A DNA stretch of 64,000 bases from UBA1366 sp047602575 (GTDB lineage: Bacteria; Bacillota; Clostridia; Oscillospirales; Ruminococcaceae), in contig JASGGY010000003.1 of NCBI GenBank assembly GCA_047602575.1, positions 372,001 to 436,000 of the forward strand, written 5' to 3'. The position numbers and the translations under genes were made by a program. Under the pieces are notes generated by a model. It worked only from the letters and a program-made list of their open reading frames with translations. It searched no databases and was not told where the DNA came from. Of this stretch, positions 42,728 through 49,790 are shown in pieces (the first letter of the stretch is position 1; each line of letters begins with the position of its first letter).

Positions 42728-43399
42728 CTGCCGCCATCCTTTCCGCTTCCGCGAGTTTTCTCTCAAATTCGTCCTTGCTCACCGCAGGCGCGACGGCTTT
42801 TTTATCCTGCTTGCGGTAATGCTTCAGCTGTCGGAGCTTGCCGCCGAACGCCGCGCCAGTAAACGCCGCCGTCTGCCAGCATTCCGCCAGCGTATAGTCG
42901 CTCTTTTCCTGCTGCATTTTGGTATACTCCTTGACGCAGCAGTTGAGTTCCCAGAGATCAAGCTCCCATAACTCCGCGGGCTTTATTCCGACGCGGTAGG
43001 CTGTTCGGACGAGCTGCTCGGGGTCGAGGAAATGTTTTTCTTCGGGAGCCCCAGCATCTCCCGGAATACGTTTTTTTGCGCTTCAGACGCTGGGAACTTC
43101 TCGATTTTCCGCTCGTTTTCCTCGTCCGTGCCGGAGAACATCAGCCGCCCGAGCAGCTCCTGCACCGTGAACTGCAGATCGGTGTAATCCCAGTTGTTGA
43201 GCAGCGCTGACCGGAAGCCGGGGTTTTTGTCCTCGCGTCCGGCAATGGCGAGCATTTTAATCAGCTCGGTGACGTGTGCGGAATCGGTTTTGCCGAAGAT
43301 TTCGGTCAGCGGCATTTTGAACGCCTCTTCAATCTGAAACGATGTGCCGAGATTGGTTTTTAACTCATAGGTCTGGTCTGCGACTGTAATTGTAAACAT
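42702..43399 (-). CDS. Tail assembly chaperone gpG-T fusion made by -1 frameshift
   Basis: Siphoviruses make a short chaperone G and, by programmed slipping, a longer G-T. Here the G frame ends at 42983. Slipping back one base at GAAAAAC (43034-43040) leads into a frame that reads KHFLDPEQLVRTAYRVGIKP, then AELWELDLWELNCCVKEYTK, and continues through MQQEKSDYTLAECWQTAAFT to the stop at 42702, 232 residues in all. The joined sequence reads like a normal T domain, and the ATG at 42917 is only an internal Met. The tape measure gene follows directly, as expected. Confidence 0.8.
42983..43399 (-). CDS. Tail assembly chaperone gpG
   Basis: A 138-residue protein (MFTITVADQTYELKTNLGTS, FQIEEAFKMPLTEIFGKTDS) located between the tail tube gene and the tape measure. 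It is thought to bind and keep the tape measure soluble during tail assembly. Its last 20 residues are Ser/Thr/Glu-rich. The frameshift site lies in codons for Lys-Lys-Asn near residue 121. Found with its T extension listed separately. Confidence 0.85.
   Translation of the reverse strand: MFTITVADQTYELKTNLGTSFQIEEAFKMPLTEIFGKTDSAHVTELIKMLAIAGREDKNPGFRSALLNNWDYTDLQFTVQELLGRLMFSGTDEENERKIEKFPASEAQKNVFREMLGLPKKNISSTPSSSSEQPTASE
43034..43040 (-). promoter_or_regulatory. Candidate -1 ribosomal slippery site in the tail chaperone gene
   Basis: On the minus strand the gene reads AAG AAA AAC; the heptamer GAAAAAC allows both tRNAs to slip back one base, with one mismatch in the P site. Both reading frames are open and meaningful on either side. 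Confidence 0.65.
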
Positions 43400-43458
43400 G
43401 GTTATTTACCTCCGTTTAATTTTGGGTATAACAAAAGCACCTCCGAAGAGATGCCAAG

Positions 43459-43869
43459 CTAAATGCTATTTATTTTATCTGGAAAATTATTTTCTCCAAA
43501 GGCTTTGCACCTTTCTTTGTCCGTCTGTCGAGTGAATTGCTTTTGAAGTGCGCTATATTCCAGCCTTGCTGCTTCGTGCTGCCCATCTTTTTTTAGATAT
43601 GAAACAAGCCTTAAATAATCGCTTGCACTCCAAGTAAAATTAGAATGCGGCATAATCTCATTAGATTTACGCAGGCACTCAATAGCCAAATCCATCCTGC
43701 CGTTTTTCTTATGCTCGGTGGCTTTTCGCTGCAGAATGTATTCAATGTTGTCAACAGGGCTTGCCAATCCGTTTATCTTGCTGTATTTCGGAATTGGTAT
43801 GCTCCTGATTCCTTCAATCGAATCAAAATCGGGCTGATTTTTACTGAACAGCTTTTTCAAAAATCCCAT
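43459..43869 (-). CDS. 136-residue TPR-like protein inserted between tail genes
   Basis: The ATG at 43869 has GGAGGAGG seven bases upstream; a longer frame to 43929 has no such site. The product has an amphipathic N terminus (MGFLKKLFSK) and helix pairs resembling tetratricopeptide repeats (EHKKNGRMDLAIECLRKSNE, DYLRLVSYLKKDGQHEAARL). It breaks the usual tail tube - chaperone adjacency and is more A+T-rich than its neighbours. This suggests an extra lysogeny or accessory gene. Function unknown. Confidence 0.7.
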   Translation of the reverse strand: MGFLKKLFSKNQPDFDSIEGIRSIPIPKYSKINGLASPVDNIEYILQRKATEHKKNGRMDLAIECLRKSNEIMPHSNFTWSASDYLRLVSYLKKDGQHEAARLEYSALQKQFTRQTDKERCKAFGENNFPDKINSI

Positions 43870-43936
43870 AACAAAACCTCCTCCTCCGTGTTTTGTCACA
43901 TTATACCACACGGAGGTGAGTTTTGTCAAATGACTT

Positions 43937-44344
43937 CTAGGTCGTCGGAACAGTCAGCGTGACACCACCGCTGCCACTAAGCGAAATGGAAACATCCGCC
44001 TTACCGTCCGCTGCGTGTTCGATGGAAAGGGATTCGATGAAGCAGTCGCCCTTGAAGAACGTCGTCGCGTCGAGGTAGAACGTCGCTTCCAGCACCGCGC
44101 CGTCCTCGAACGCCTGCACAAGGTCTTTCTGTCCGCTGGTTGTGGCGAAATCTGCCGCGCCGTCCGAACTGGCTGTCCAATCCTTGATTGACGGTACGCG
44201 CTCTTTGTAGTCAAGGCCAAAGCTTGCAACGTCAATCAGCTCTTTTGTCAGCTCAACCGACCAACTCGCCATGTGTGCGACGGTGGTTGCCGTACCGGCG
44301 CCTTTCTTGATTGAAATCTTACCTGTTACTCCTGAATATAACAT
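43937..44344 (-). CDS. Major tail tube protein
   Basis: A 135-residue beta-rich protein: MLYSGVTGKISIKKGAGTAT, then SWSVELTKELIDVASFGLDY, KERVPSIKDWTASSDGAADF and SLSIEHAADGKADVSISLSG. This is the familiar pattern of small tail tube proteins of Firmicutes siphoviruses. It lies after the tail-completion genes and before the tail chaperone. Hexamers of it would form the tail tube around the tape measure. Confidence 0.85.
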   Translation of the reverse strand: MLYSGVTGKISIKKGAGTATTVAHMASWSVELTKELIDVASFGLDYKERVPSIKDWTASSDGAADFATTSGQKDLVQAFEDGAVLEATFYLDATTFFKGDCFIESLSIEHAADGKADVSISLSGSGGVTLTVPTT

Positions 44345-44347
44345 AAT

Positions 44348-44689
44348 TTAGTACCTCCTTACTGTAAAATTAACTGTGTATTCCTGCCTTAGCTTGCTGT
44401 CGCGCCCGATGTCAAGCACCGGAGTTGACTGTAAAACGCTGATTTCAGCATCGTGATAGCGGTTGAGGACACCGAGAGCCGTCTGCGCAAGCTCGAACGC
44501 TTCAGCAGCACTTGCCGCCCGCGCGCGCACCTGCACACCATAAACCTCGTCGGTTGCCCCGAAACTGTGGTCGGGCGGCTGTCCGCTGTATTCATACAGC
44601 GTTGTGACCGCGTCGGGCGCATCAGGCTGAAAGCCCAGCTTCACGCTGTCGTCACCGAGAACACTTTTGATTTTTTCCAAAATATTCAT
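44348..44689 (-). CDS. Tail terminator/minor capsid-type connector protein
   Basis: A 113-residue protein (MNILEKIKSVLGDDSVKLGF, EVYGVQVRARAASAAEAFEL, VLDIGRDSKLRQEYTVNFTV) in the fixed position just before the tail tube gene. There siphoviruses encode the tail terminator. Overlaps the preceding gp10-like gene by four bases. Function by position and size. Confidence 0.75.
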   Translation of the reverse strand: MNILEKIKSVLGDDSVKLGFQPDAPDAVTTLYEYSGQPPDHSFGATDEVYGVQVRARAASAAEAFELAQTALGVLNRYHDAEISVLQSTPVLDIGRDSKLRQEYTVNFTVRRY

Positions 44690-45153
44690 TTCAGCACCTC
44701 GTCAGGAATTTTCGCTATCATATCGATGTACTTTTGCTTGTTCTCCTCAAACGGCTTTTCAAGAAATTTCGATTCACCACCGGCAACCATGTTGACCGTA
44801 GAACCGTCAGCGCGCTTGTAGCCGTCCGTGCGGTCGTGGCTGTAGCCCAGCTCCTCGTGTTGCCGTAAAGCGTAAGGCAGCGAGTAACCGACGCTTGCCG
44901 TCGCTTTCGTTGCGCTGACAGCAGTTGGCACACCGGACTGATTCGCAAAAATCGTCCGCCCGTTGAGCTGCGCGGAGCAGTTGTTCCGCAGGTCGCCGCT
45001 TTCAATCGGCGCGCGTCGAGCGGACTTGCTCGCAAGGTCAATGCCGATTGTCGCAACTTTTCGCGCGGTAACTTTTGGATTGCGCTTGAGTGCGTCCTTA
45101 ATCTGCTTGTTCAATGCCTTGTCGTCAAGCGTTATCGTGACCGTTTTAGCCAT
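44686..45153 (-). CDS. HK97 gp10-like tail-completion protein
   Basis: A 155-residue protein with the basic, helical N-terminal part (DDKALNKQIKDALKRNPKVT), the APIESGDLRNNCSAQL motif and ASVGYSLPYALRQHEELGYS typical of the gp10/neck family. It probably joins heads to tails. ATG overlaps the previous gene's stop by one base. Confidence 0.85.
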   Translation of the reverse strand: MAKTVTITLDDKALNKQIKDALKRNPKVTARKVATIGIDLASKSARRAPIESGDLRNNCSAQLNGRTIFANQSGVPTAVSATKATASVGYSLPYALRQHEELGYSHDRTDGYKRADGSTVNMVAGGESKFLEKPFEENKQKYIDMIAKIPDEVLK

Positions 45154-45440
45154 TATTCCATCACCGCCTTATAACCGATAATTTCGCCAGACAGCCCCGC
45201 CCATGCCGAAACGGCGGCGATTATAACGCCGTCCAGCGTGTCGCCCTCCGCGACTGTTTCCGCGACGTAACACACGTCGCGAGATACAACCGCTTGTTTT
45301 GTTTCCGAGTACGCAACTCGTTTTCCGAACTGTATACGGCACGGCACCGTAACAGGCGCGCTGTACACGGGCATTCCCCTTTCGTCCGTTCCTGTCCTAC
45401 GGCACAAGGCGGCGGTCTGGTTGAGATACGCGCTTAACAT
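45153..45440 (-). CDS. Head-tail stopper/adaptor protein
   Basis: A 95-residue beta-rich protein (LNQTAALCRRTGTDERGMPV, YSAPVTVPCRIQFGKRVAYS, EGDTLDGVIIAAVSAWAGLS) in the position of the gp16/stopper-type connector. It overlaps the upstream connector gene by seven bases. The assignment rests on size, fold-like pattern and position. Confidence 0.75.
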   Translation of the reverse strand: MLSAYLNQTAALCRRTGTDERGMPVYSAPVTVPCRIQFGKRVAYSETKQAVVSRDVCYVAETVAEGDTLDGVIIAAVSAWAGLSGEIIGYKAVME

Positions 45441-45916
45441 ATACCAAAGCCCCCGTTAAGCCACGGTGCGAGGAGAGCTGCGCATTTCGCGCACAGCTCC
45501 GCAGGGCTTTTCGTCTGTGTAGCGCCGTAATTTTCCGAAAGGTCGCCCACGCTGAACGACGTCACGCCCTGCGCCTGAAGCTCCTGCCGCTGCGCCTGTT
45601 CGGCTTGTTTAGTATCGTCCGATAACCACAGCGCGAGTTCAGCCTGCGCGTTCTTGACACTGTCTGGCGCGTCCTCCGCGTTGCCGTACTGAAACGGCAA
45701 GCGAGGAAACGCAAGCTTCTGAGCGGGATTCGCTTTGCGTCCGTGAAACGGCAGGGTTTCGATCGCCGCGCAAGCTTGCCTTAGGAGGATTTCGCGGTCT
45801 TCTTCGGGGAGGGCTTCCCATCGGGTTCTGCTGAGATTGTTGCTTCGATAGTGCCCAGAGATGTATCCGTCTGCGTCTGCGACGGTGATGTAGCTGTCTG
45901 TGCCGATTGTGAGCAT
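45434..45916 (-). CDS. DnaT-like head-tail connector protein
   Basis: A 160-residue protein beginning MLTIGTDSYITVADADGYIS with a helical body (REILLRQACAAIETLPFHGR, PDSVKNAQAELALWLSDDTK). Databases often label this family putative DnaT-like ssDNA-binding, but in phage operons it occupies the place of the gp6/gp15-type connector right after the capsid gene. GGAGG lies ten bases before the ATG. Its first 136 bases overlap the end of the 107-residue gene in another frame. Confidence 0.78.
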   Translation of the reverse strand: MLTIGTDSYITVADADGYISGHYRSNNLSRTRWEALPEEDREILLRQACAAIETLPFHGRKANPAQKLAFPRLPFQYGNAEDAPDSVKNAQAELALWLSDDTKQAEQAQRQELQAQGVTSFSVGDLSENYGATQTKSPAELCAKCAALLAPWLNGGFGIC

Positions 45917-46104
45917 TCTTCTTCGCCTCCGTTCTCGTCGTCGGGTAAAGTTTCAGGGTCGGCTTCAAAGTCGAAAGCAAAGCTCTGCATAGCCTTGAGA
46001 GCGAGCAGAGCGTCTTTATCCGCGACTTCTGCCAATCCTTTGGCAAATTTTACATTTAAATCGTGAACCTCAAGCGCAGGGTAGTTTTTACAGGTTACTT
46101 TCAT
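45781..46104 (-). CDS. Hypothetical 107-residue phage head-region protein with unusual overlapping tail
   Basis: The ATG at 46104 is chosen because GGAGGTGCGAA lies just upstream; the longer open frame re-reads the capsid gene. The first 60 residues (MKVTCKNYPALEVHDLNVKF, AKGLAEVADKDALLALKAMQ) look like a small folded domain. They are followed by an acidic stretch (PETLPDDENGGEEE) and 45 Ser/Thr/Pro/Lys-rich residues that overlap the next gene out of frame. It lies where small head-completion proteins are found. Function unknown. Confidence 0.65.
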   Translation of the reverse strand: MKVTCKNYPALEVHDLNVKFAKGLAEVADKDALLALKAMQSFAFDFEADPETLPDDENGGEEECSQSAQTATSPSQTQTDTSLGTIEATISAEPDGKPSPKKTAKSS

Positions 46105-46117
46105 TTCGCACCTCCGA

Positions 46118-47065
46118 CTACGCCGTAAGGTTTGTGATTTTACCGTGCGCGATTTCATTGCCGTACTCCAGCCCGATTTCGCCGTAAATCTGGCAACGGT
46201 TTGAAGCGCCGATTTTTGCCAATTCCTCAACAAAAAGGTGACCCTTACCGGGGATTTCAAGGAAAACAGGTGAACACATCTCCAGTGAAGTGACAAGGAG
46301 CTGGTTAGCCGGCATATTGCGATTCAACATGATATTTACCTTACCAAAGTCGGTTTCAATTGTCTGGAGGTTTACACCGCCGACGTTTCGGGTGTCTTCC
46401 CGATAATTTTTGTCGGTAACAAAAATCTTAGAAAGCGCGCGCTTGAGGGTGCTGTTCACCATCAGGGTGGCGGTGTCGGATTCTTTGATGCCGCCGTTAT
46501 CCCAGACTTTCTGCATGAGATTGAGAACCATCGCTTCAGTGAGCGCTGTCGGGGTCGCGTTGGTGATTACGTTAGTGATAATCGCTTCGAGGATTCCACG
46601 CGTCTTGCGGGCAGTGGTATTGTCGGTCGGCTTCTGATACGAGCCTTTAATGAAGCTGTACTCGATGTCCCGCGCAATCTGTTTGAGCATGACGTTGGTC
46701 TGGAATGCCAGCTCGTCCTTGACGGGGTTCGCGCCGGCAATGTTCAGTCCGGCATACTGCCCGTTCGCCGCCTGCTTGGTGTAAGAAACATCGATCGCCT
46801 CCTGATGGATTTCGACGATGTTGCTTGCAGAGGTGCGTACCCGAGCTTCGGCGGTCGGTGCGTTTGCGCCCTCCGTTTTCACGTTCTGCGTTGCGTCGCG
46901 CAGGTCGTAGGTCTGCCACTGAAATTCGGTTGAGGTCGTGGCTTTGCCGCCTGTCAGTCCGCCGATTGCGGAGAGAAAGGGGGTGTCAGTGGGAGTTGTT
47001 TCAAACAGCTCGCCGACGAAATTGGGCAGATTGTAGGTTGTGCCCATACCTGTGATTCCAGCCAT
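46118..47065 (-). CDS. Major capsid protein, SU10/DUF5309 type
   Basis: A 315-residue capsid protein with MAGITGMGTTYNLPNFVGEL, a segment on ETTPTDTPFLSAIGGLTGGK, VEIHQEAIDVSYTKQA, IARDIEYSFIKGSY and a C-terminal ELAKIGASNRCQIYGEIGLE. These are all landmarks of the SU10-like (DUF5309) HK97-fold capsid group. It follows a scaffold-type gene and precedes the connectors. No protease gene is visible, in keeping with this group's scaffold-only assembly. Confidence 0.9.
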   Translation of the reverse strand: MAGITGMGTTYNLPNFVGELFETTPTDTPFLSAIGGLTGGKATTSTEFQWQTYDLRDATQNVKTEGANAPTAEARVRTSASNIVEIHQEAIDVSYTKQAANGQYAGLNIAGANPVKDELAFQTNVMLKQIARDIEYSFIKGSYQKPTDNTTARKTRGILEAIITNVITNATPTALTEAMVLNLMQKVWDNGGIKESDTATLMVNSTLKRALSKIFVTDKNYREDTRNVGGVNLQTIETDFGKVNIMLNRNMPANQLLVTSLEMCSPVFLEIPGKGHLFVEELAKIGASNRCQIYGEIGLEYGNEIAHGKITNLTA

Positions 47066-47106
47066 AGTGTTTTTCCTTTCTGTTTTTAGGTTTTAGGTTT
47101 TAGGGT

Positions 47107-47670
47107 TTAGGAATTGAAAAGCTGCGCCATTTTGCCGGAAACGCGGTCAATGATTGCCGCGCCGGTCGGCTTCTTTTCGGGGTTTGCGGGAGCTGCGGGG
47201 TTGGGCGGAACATAGGGCGGCTTTTCGGGCTTCGCCGTCACGGGGAAGTCCTTGAGCGCTGCGTCCAGCGCTGCGTCAAAGTCCGTCTTGTCGTCGGTGT
47301 AAGCTTCGGCGAGTTTGATGTACTTATCCGTCTTATCCGCAGGCACACCTTTTTTGACCGCCGCGAGCTGCCGCTCAAGCTGCGCGGCTTTTGTTTCCGC
47401 GTCCTGCTTCGCCTTTTCGGCGGCGGAAAGTGAGCCAGTAGCCTTTTCAAGCTCGGTTTTCTGGCTGTCCTGCCATTCCCTGAATGCTTTCATTGCGGTC
47501 TTATAGTCGCCCTCAGGCGCGATTCCTGCGTCCTTGAGGAGCTTTTCGACCGCCGATTTGCTGCCCTTTGAAACGAGTGCATTTACATCCTCCTGCGTGA
47601 AAGTCTTTGCGGGGCTTGTATCCGGTGCGGCGGCAGGTGCGCCGGTCGGTACGGTTGTTTCTTCTGCCAT
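47107..47670 (-). CDS. Capsid scaffolding/minor structural protein
   Basis: A 187-residue acidic, low-complexity protein. The N-terminal part is Pro/Ala-rich, the central part a coiled coil (KTELEKATGSLSAAEKAKQD, AETKAAQLERQLAAVKKGVP) and the C-terminal part a Pro-rich linker and small basic helix (GAAIIDRVSGKMAQLFNS). This form, directly upstream of the capsid gene, is that of GP20-type scaffolds. AGGAGG precedes the ATG. Confidence 0.85.
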   Translation of the reverse strand: MAEETTVPTGAPAAAPDTSPAKTFTQEDVNALVSKGSKSAVEKLLKDAGIAPEGDYKTAMKAFREWQDSQKTELEKATGSLSAAEKAKQDAETKAAQLERQLAAVKKGVPADKTDKYIKLAEAYTDDKTDFDAALDAALKDFPVTAKPEKPPYVPPNPAAPANPEKKPTGAAIIDRVSGKMAQLFNS

Positions 47671-47748
47671 AAAATTACCTCCTGTTTTAAGTCAAGGTGA
47701 CTGTTCTTCCGTTTGATTTTACGCCCACTACGGATAAAAGGGCATAAT

Positions 47749-47819
47749 AAAAGCACCCTTTCAGGTGCTTGAATTATTGAGTTTGGGGACAAGAAAACCG
47801 CCTTGTTACGGGCGGTTTT
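47749..47819 (-). terminator. Two hairpins inside the late operon
   Basis: AAAACCGCC/GGCGGTTTT (47794-47819) and AAGCACC/GGGTGCTTTT (47749-47770) lie in tandem after the 49-residue gene and before the scaffold gene. On the minus strand each ends in a short T stretch. They could lower transcription between the packaging genes and the capsid genes, or mark an inserted gene. Confidence 0.6.
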
Positions 47820-47837
47820 GAACGCAGATACCGGAAA

Positions 47838-47987
47838 TTATCTCTGTTTAGCGGCGATAATTTCCGCCTTTTTCTCGGCGCTTTCTTTTTCAAGACGCTG
47901 AATTTCTTTTTGCATCTGCTCTTTTGACATACTCATAATCGCCTTAGGAATAATCACGTTGTCATTTAAAACCGATTCCATCTCCAT
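47838..47987 (-). CDS. 49-residue charged helical protein
   Basis: A short frame immediately after the minor capsid gene stop, with GGGAGGTG eight bases before the ATG. The product starts MEMESVLNDNVIIPKAIMSM and continues KEQMQKEIQRLEKESAEKKA, one long charged helix likely to form a coiled coil. It may be a small accessory of the minor capsid fusion protein. I do not recognise a family. Confidence 0.65.
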   Translation of the reverse strand: MEMESVLNDNVIIPKAIMSMSKEQMQKEIQRLEKESAEKKAEIIAAKQR

Positions 47988-49790
47988 TTAAAGCACCTCC
48001 CAAAATTTAATCAAATGATTTTCTTTTAACTTTTCAATCGCATTGAACTGCGCGTCAAGATCATCATAACCGTCCGAAACAAAAGACGCAATATAAAGAT
48101 TATACAAATCCTCGCTGATTTCCTGCTCTGACGCGTATCCATAAAGTTTTCCATTATGGCAAGCAATATAGCCCATTTTGTATTTATTTCTGAAACAAGA
48201 GTTAAAATCTGCTGCACTCGGTGGCATACTGCTCGGGTGTGTGTGCAACGATAATACGTTTTCCGTGCTGGAAACTGCTCGCTTGGTTTTTTCAGAATAA
48301 ACTATCTTACGCTTTTCGGTTGAATTTGTTTCGGAAGCAATTACTTTTCCCGTGGCTTCGTCAAACCAGTACATATCCTCGAACTCCGTACCGCTTCGGT
48401 GCTTCAGTGCCTGTTTTGATTTGTCATATAAGGATTTATTCAATTCCGGATTTGTTGAAATTGTGTCAAATTTACGACGGTATTCACCGCTTTCAATATA
48501 AGTTCTGTTGACTATGGTGTCTTTGTTCCTCCCATAGCGTTGATTTTCAAACGCCACTCCATCACTTCCTATGTTCATTATATCACTTTCTGATGCTTTG
48601 TCAACAGGTTTTTCAACGATTTTCTCCGCGCTCGGCATATCCCCCGCGCCCTCAACCGCCGGAAGCTCAACCTCTGCCGGAACAGGCGCGCGGGGAGAAA
48701 TAGGCGCTTGCGCCCTGTACATTTTCTGCAGCTCCGCCCAGTCATCCCCGCCCGCTTTTTTCACCCGCTTAAACGCTTGATAGCTTTTCGGCGCATCATC
48801 CCCGAGCCGCATTTTATACCGCTCGTACTGGTATCTGTCCTCGCGCATACGCCGGTTATCAGCTTGCTGCTTGTTGTACAGCCCCTTTTCGTCCTCCGTG
48901 CGCTTGTCGGCGAACGGTTCTGCGCCCTTTTGCACTGCAGCGGCGACCTCATCGGGGTCTGCAAGCTCCTCAATCCACGCGTGGACAGAGTGCCGACAGT
49001 TCGGATGCACGTTCCGGTAGCCACTCCGGAACGCCGTTGCATACAGCGACGGAAAGCGCTTGTCCTTGCCGGAAATGCTGTAAACCCTTCCCTGATACAT
49101 TGCGCAAACAGCGCACGTCGGATAATGTTCGGTCATGACAACCAAATCATAGCCGTTTTCCGTCAACTGATTTTCACGCGCCAGATTGCCGGCTTCGCGC
49201 GTCGTGGAGCGCGCCACCATCTCGGCGTATGAATCAATGCCGACCTGATACGCGCCCTTGCCCGAGCCGTATTGCACGGCGAAAATGCCCTCGTTTTTCA
49301 AGCGTTCAGCAAGATTTTGCTGCATTTGCTGAATCGTCGCACCCGAAGCGGCTTTCTGCGCGGCGGCTTGTAAGCCCTGCTGCCTGAGTACGTCGTCGCG
49401 CGCATCATTGACGTAACGCATTACGCGCCGCCCCGCGCTGTCAAGCCCCTGCCCGATGTGGAATTGCATTTCGCGGGCAAGAGCATAAATTGCATCCTCG
49501 TGGACTTGCGCAAAGGCTTGCGGTGCGTTCATGAGGAGATTGTTTTTCTTAAAATACGCGTAAATCTCGTCAAGCGCCGACTGATATTCTTTCGGAACAA
49601 CCGACTGCACAAAGAACGCCGACTTCTTTTCCATGCGCTTTAATTGGCGTTCAAGCTGCTTGAGAATCGTGTTTGCATAAACCTTTGTACCCACGCCGCC
49701 AGAGTTGATAATCGTGTTCATCAATTGCTCCTGTGCGTCGCGGAATATCTGCACGAGCGAATCAATTTCCTGCTGGGTCGTCTTCCTCAT
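47988..49790 (-). CDS. Minor capsid protein 2 fused to a C-terminal JAMM-like metalloprotease domain
   Basis: Residues about 1-290 are a Phage_min_cap2 (SPP1 gp7-related) domain, with YAEMVARSTTREAGNLAREN, VMTEHYPTCAVCAMYQGRVY (CxxC) and GYRNVHPNCRHSVHAWIEEL. A Lys/Glu-rich linker (about 290-400) follows. The C-terminal domain (about 460-600) has VLSLHTHPSSMPPSAADF, matching the HxHP...S..D metal motif of JAB/MPN proteases, then YKMGYIACHNGKLYGY. The first part is injected or placed at the portal; the second could cleave a host or phage protein or an isopeptide bond. The fusion at a head gene is unusual. It overlaps the portal gene by 29 bases. Confidence 0.82.
   Translation of the reverse strand: MRKTTQQEIDSLVQIFRDAQEQLMNTIINSGGVGTKVYANTILKQLERQLKRMEKKSAFFVQSVVPKEYQSALDEIYAYFKKNNLLMNAPQAFAQVHEDAIYALAREMQFHIGQGLDSAGRRVMRYVNDARDDVLRQQGLQAAAQKAASGATIQQMQQNLAERLKNEGIFAVQYGSGKGAYQVGIDSYAEMVARSTTREAGNLARENQLTENGYDLVVMTEHYPTCAVCAMYQGRVYSISGKDKRFPSLYATAFRSGYRNVHPNCRHSVHAWIEELADPDEVAAAVQKGAEPFADKRTEDEKGLYNKQQADNRRMREDRYQYERYKMRLGDDAPKSYQAFKRVKKAGGDDWAELQKMYRAQAPISPRAPVPAEVELPAVEGAGDMPSAEKIVEKPVDKASESDIMNIGSDGVAFENQRYGRNKDTIVNRTYIESGEYRRKFDTISTNPELNKSLYDKSKQALKHRSGTEFEDMYWFDEATGKVIASETNSTEKRKIVYSEKTKRAVSSTENVLSLHTHPSSMPPSAADFNSCFRNKYKMGYIACHNGKLYGYASEQEISEDLYNLYIASFVSDGYDDLDAQFNAIEKLKENHLIKFWEVL

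Noticed and set aside
47070..47112. Telomere-like TTTTAGG repeats just after the scaffold gene stop
   Set aside because: Only about four imperfect units in a short A+T-rich gap; best explained as simple-sequence drift.
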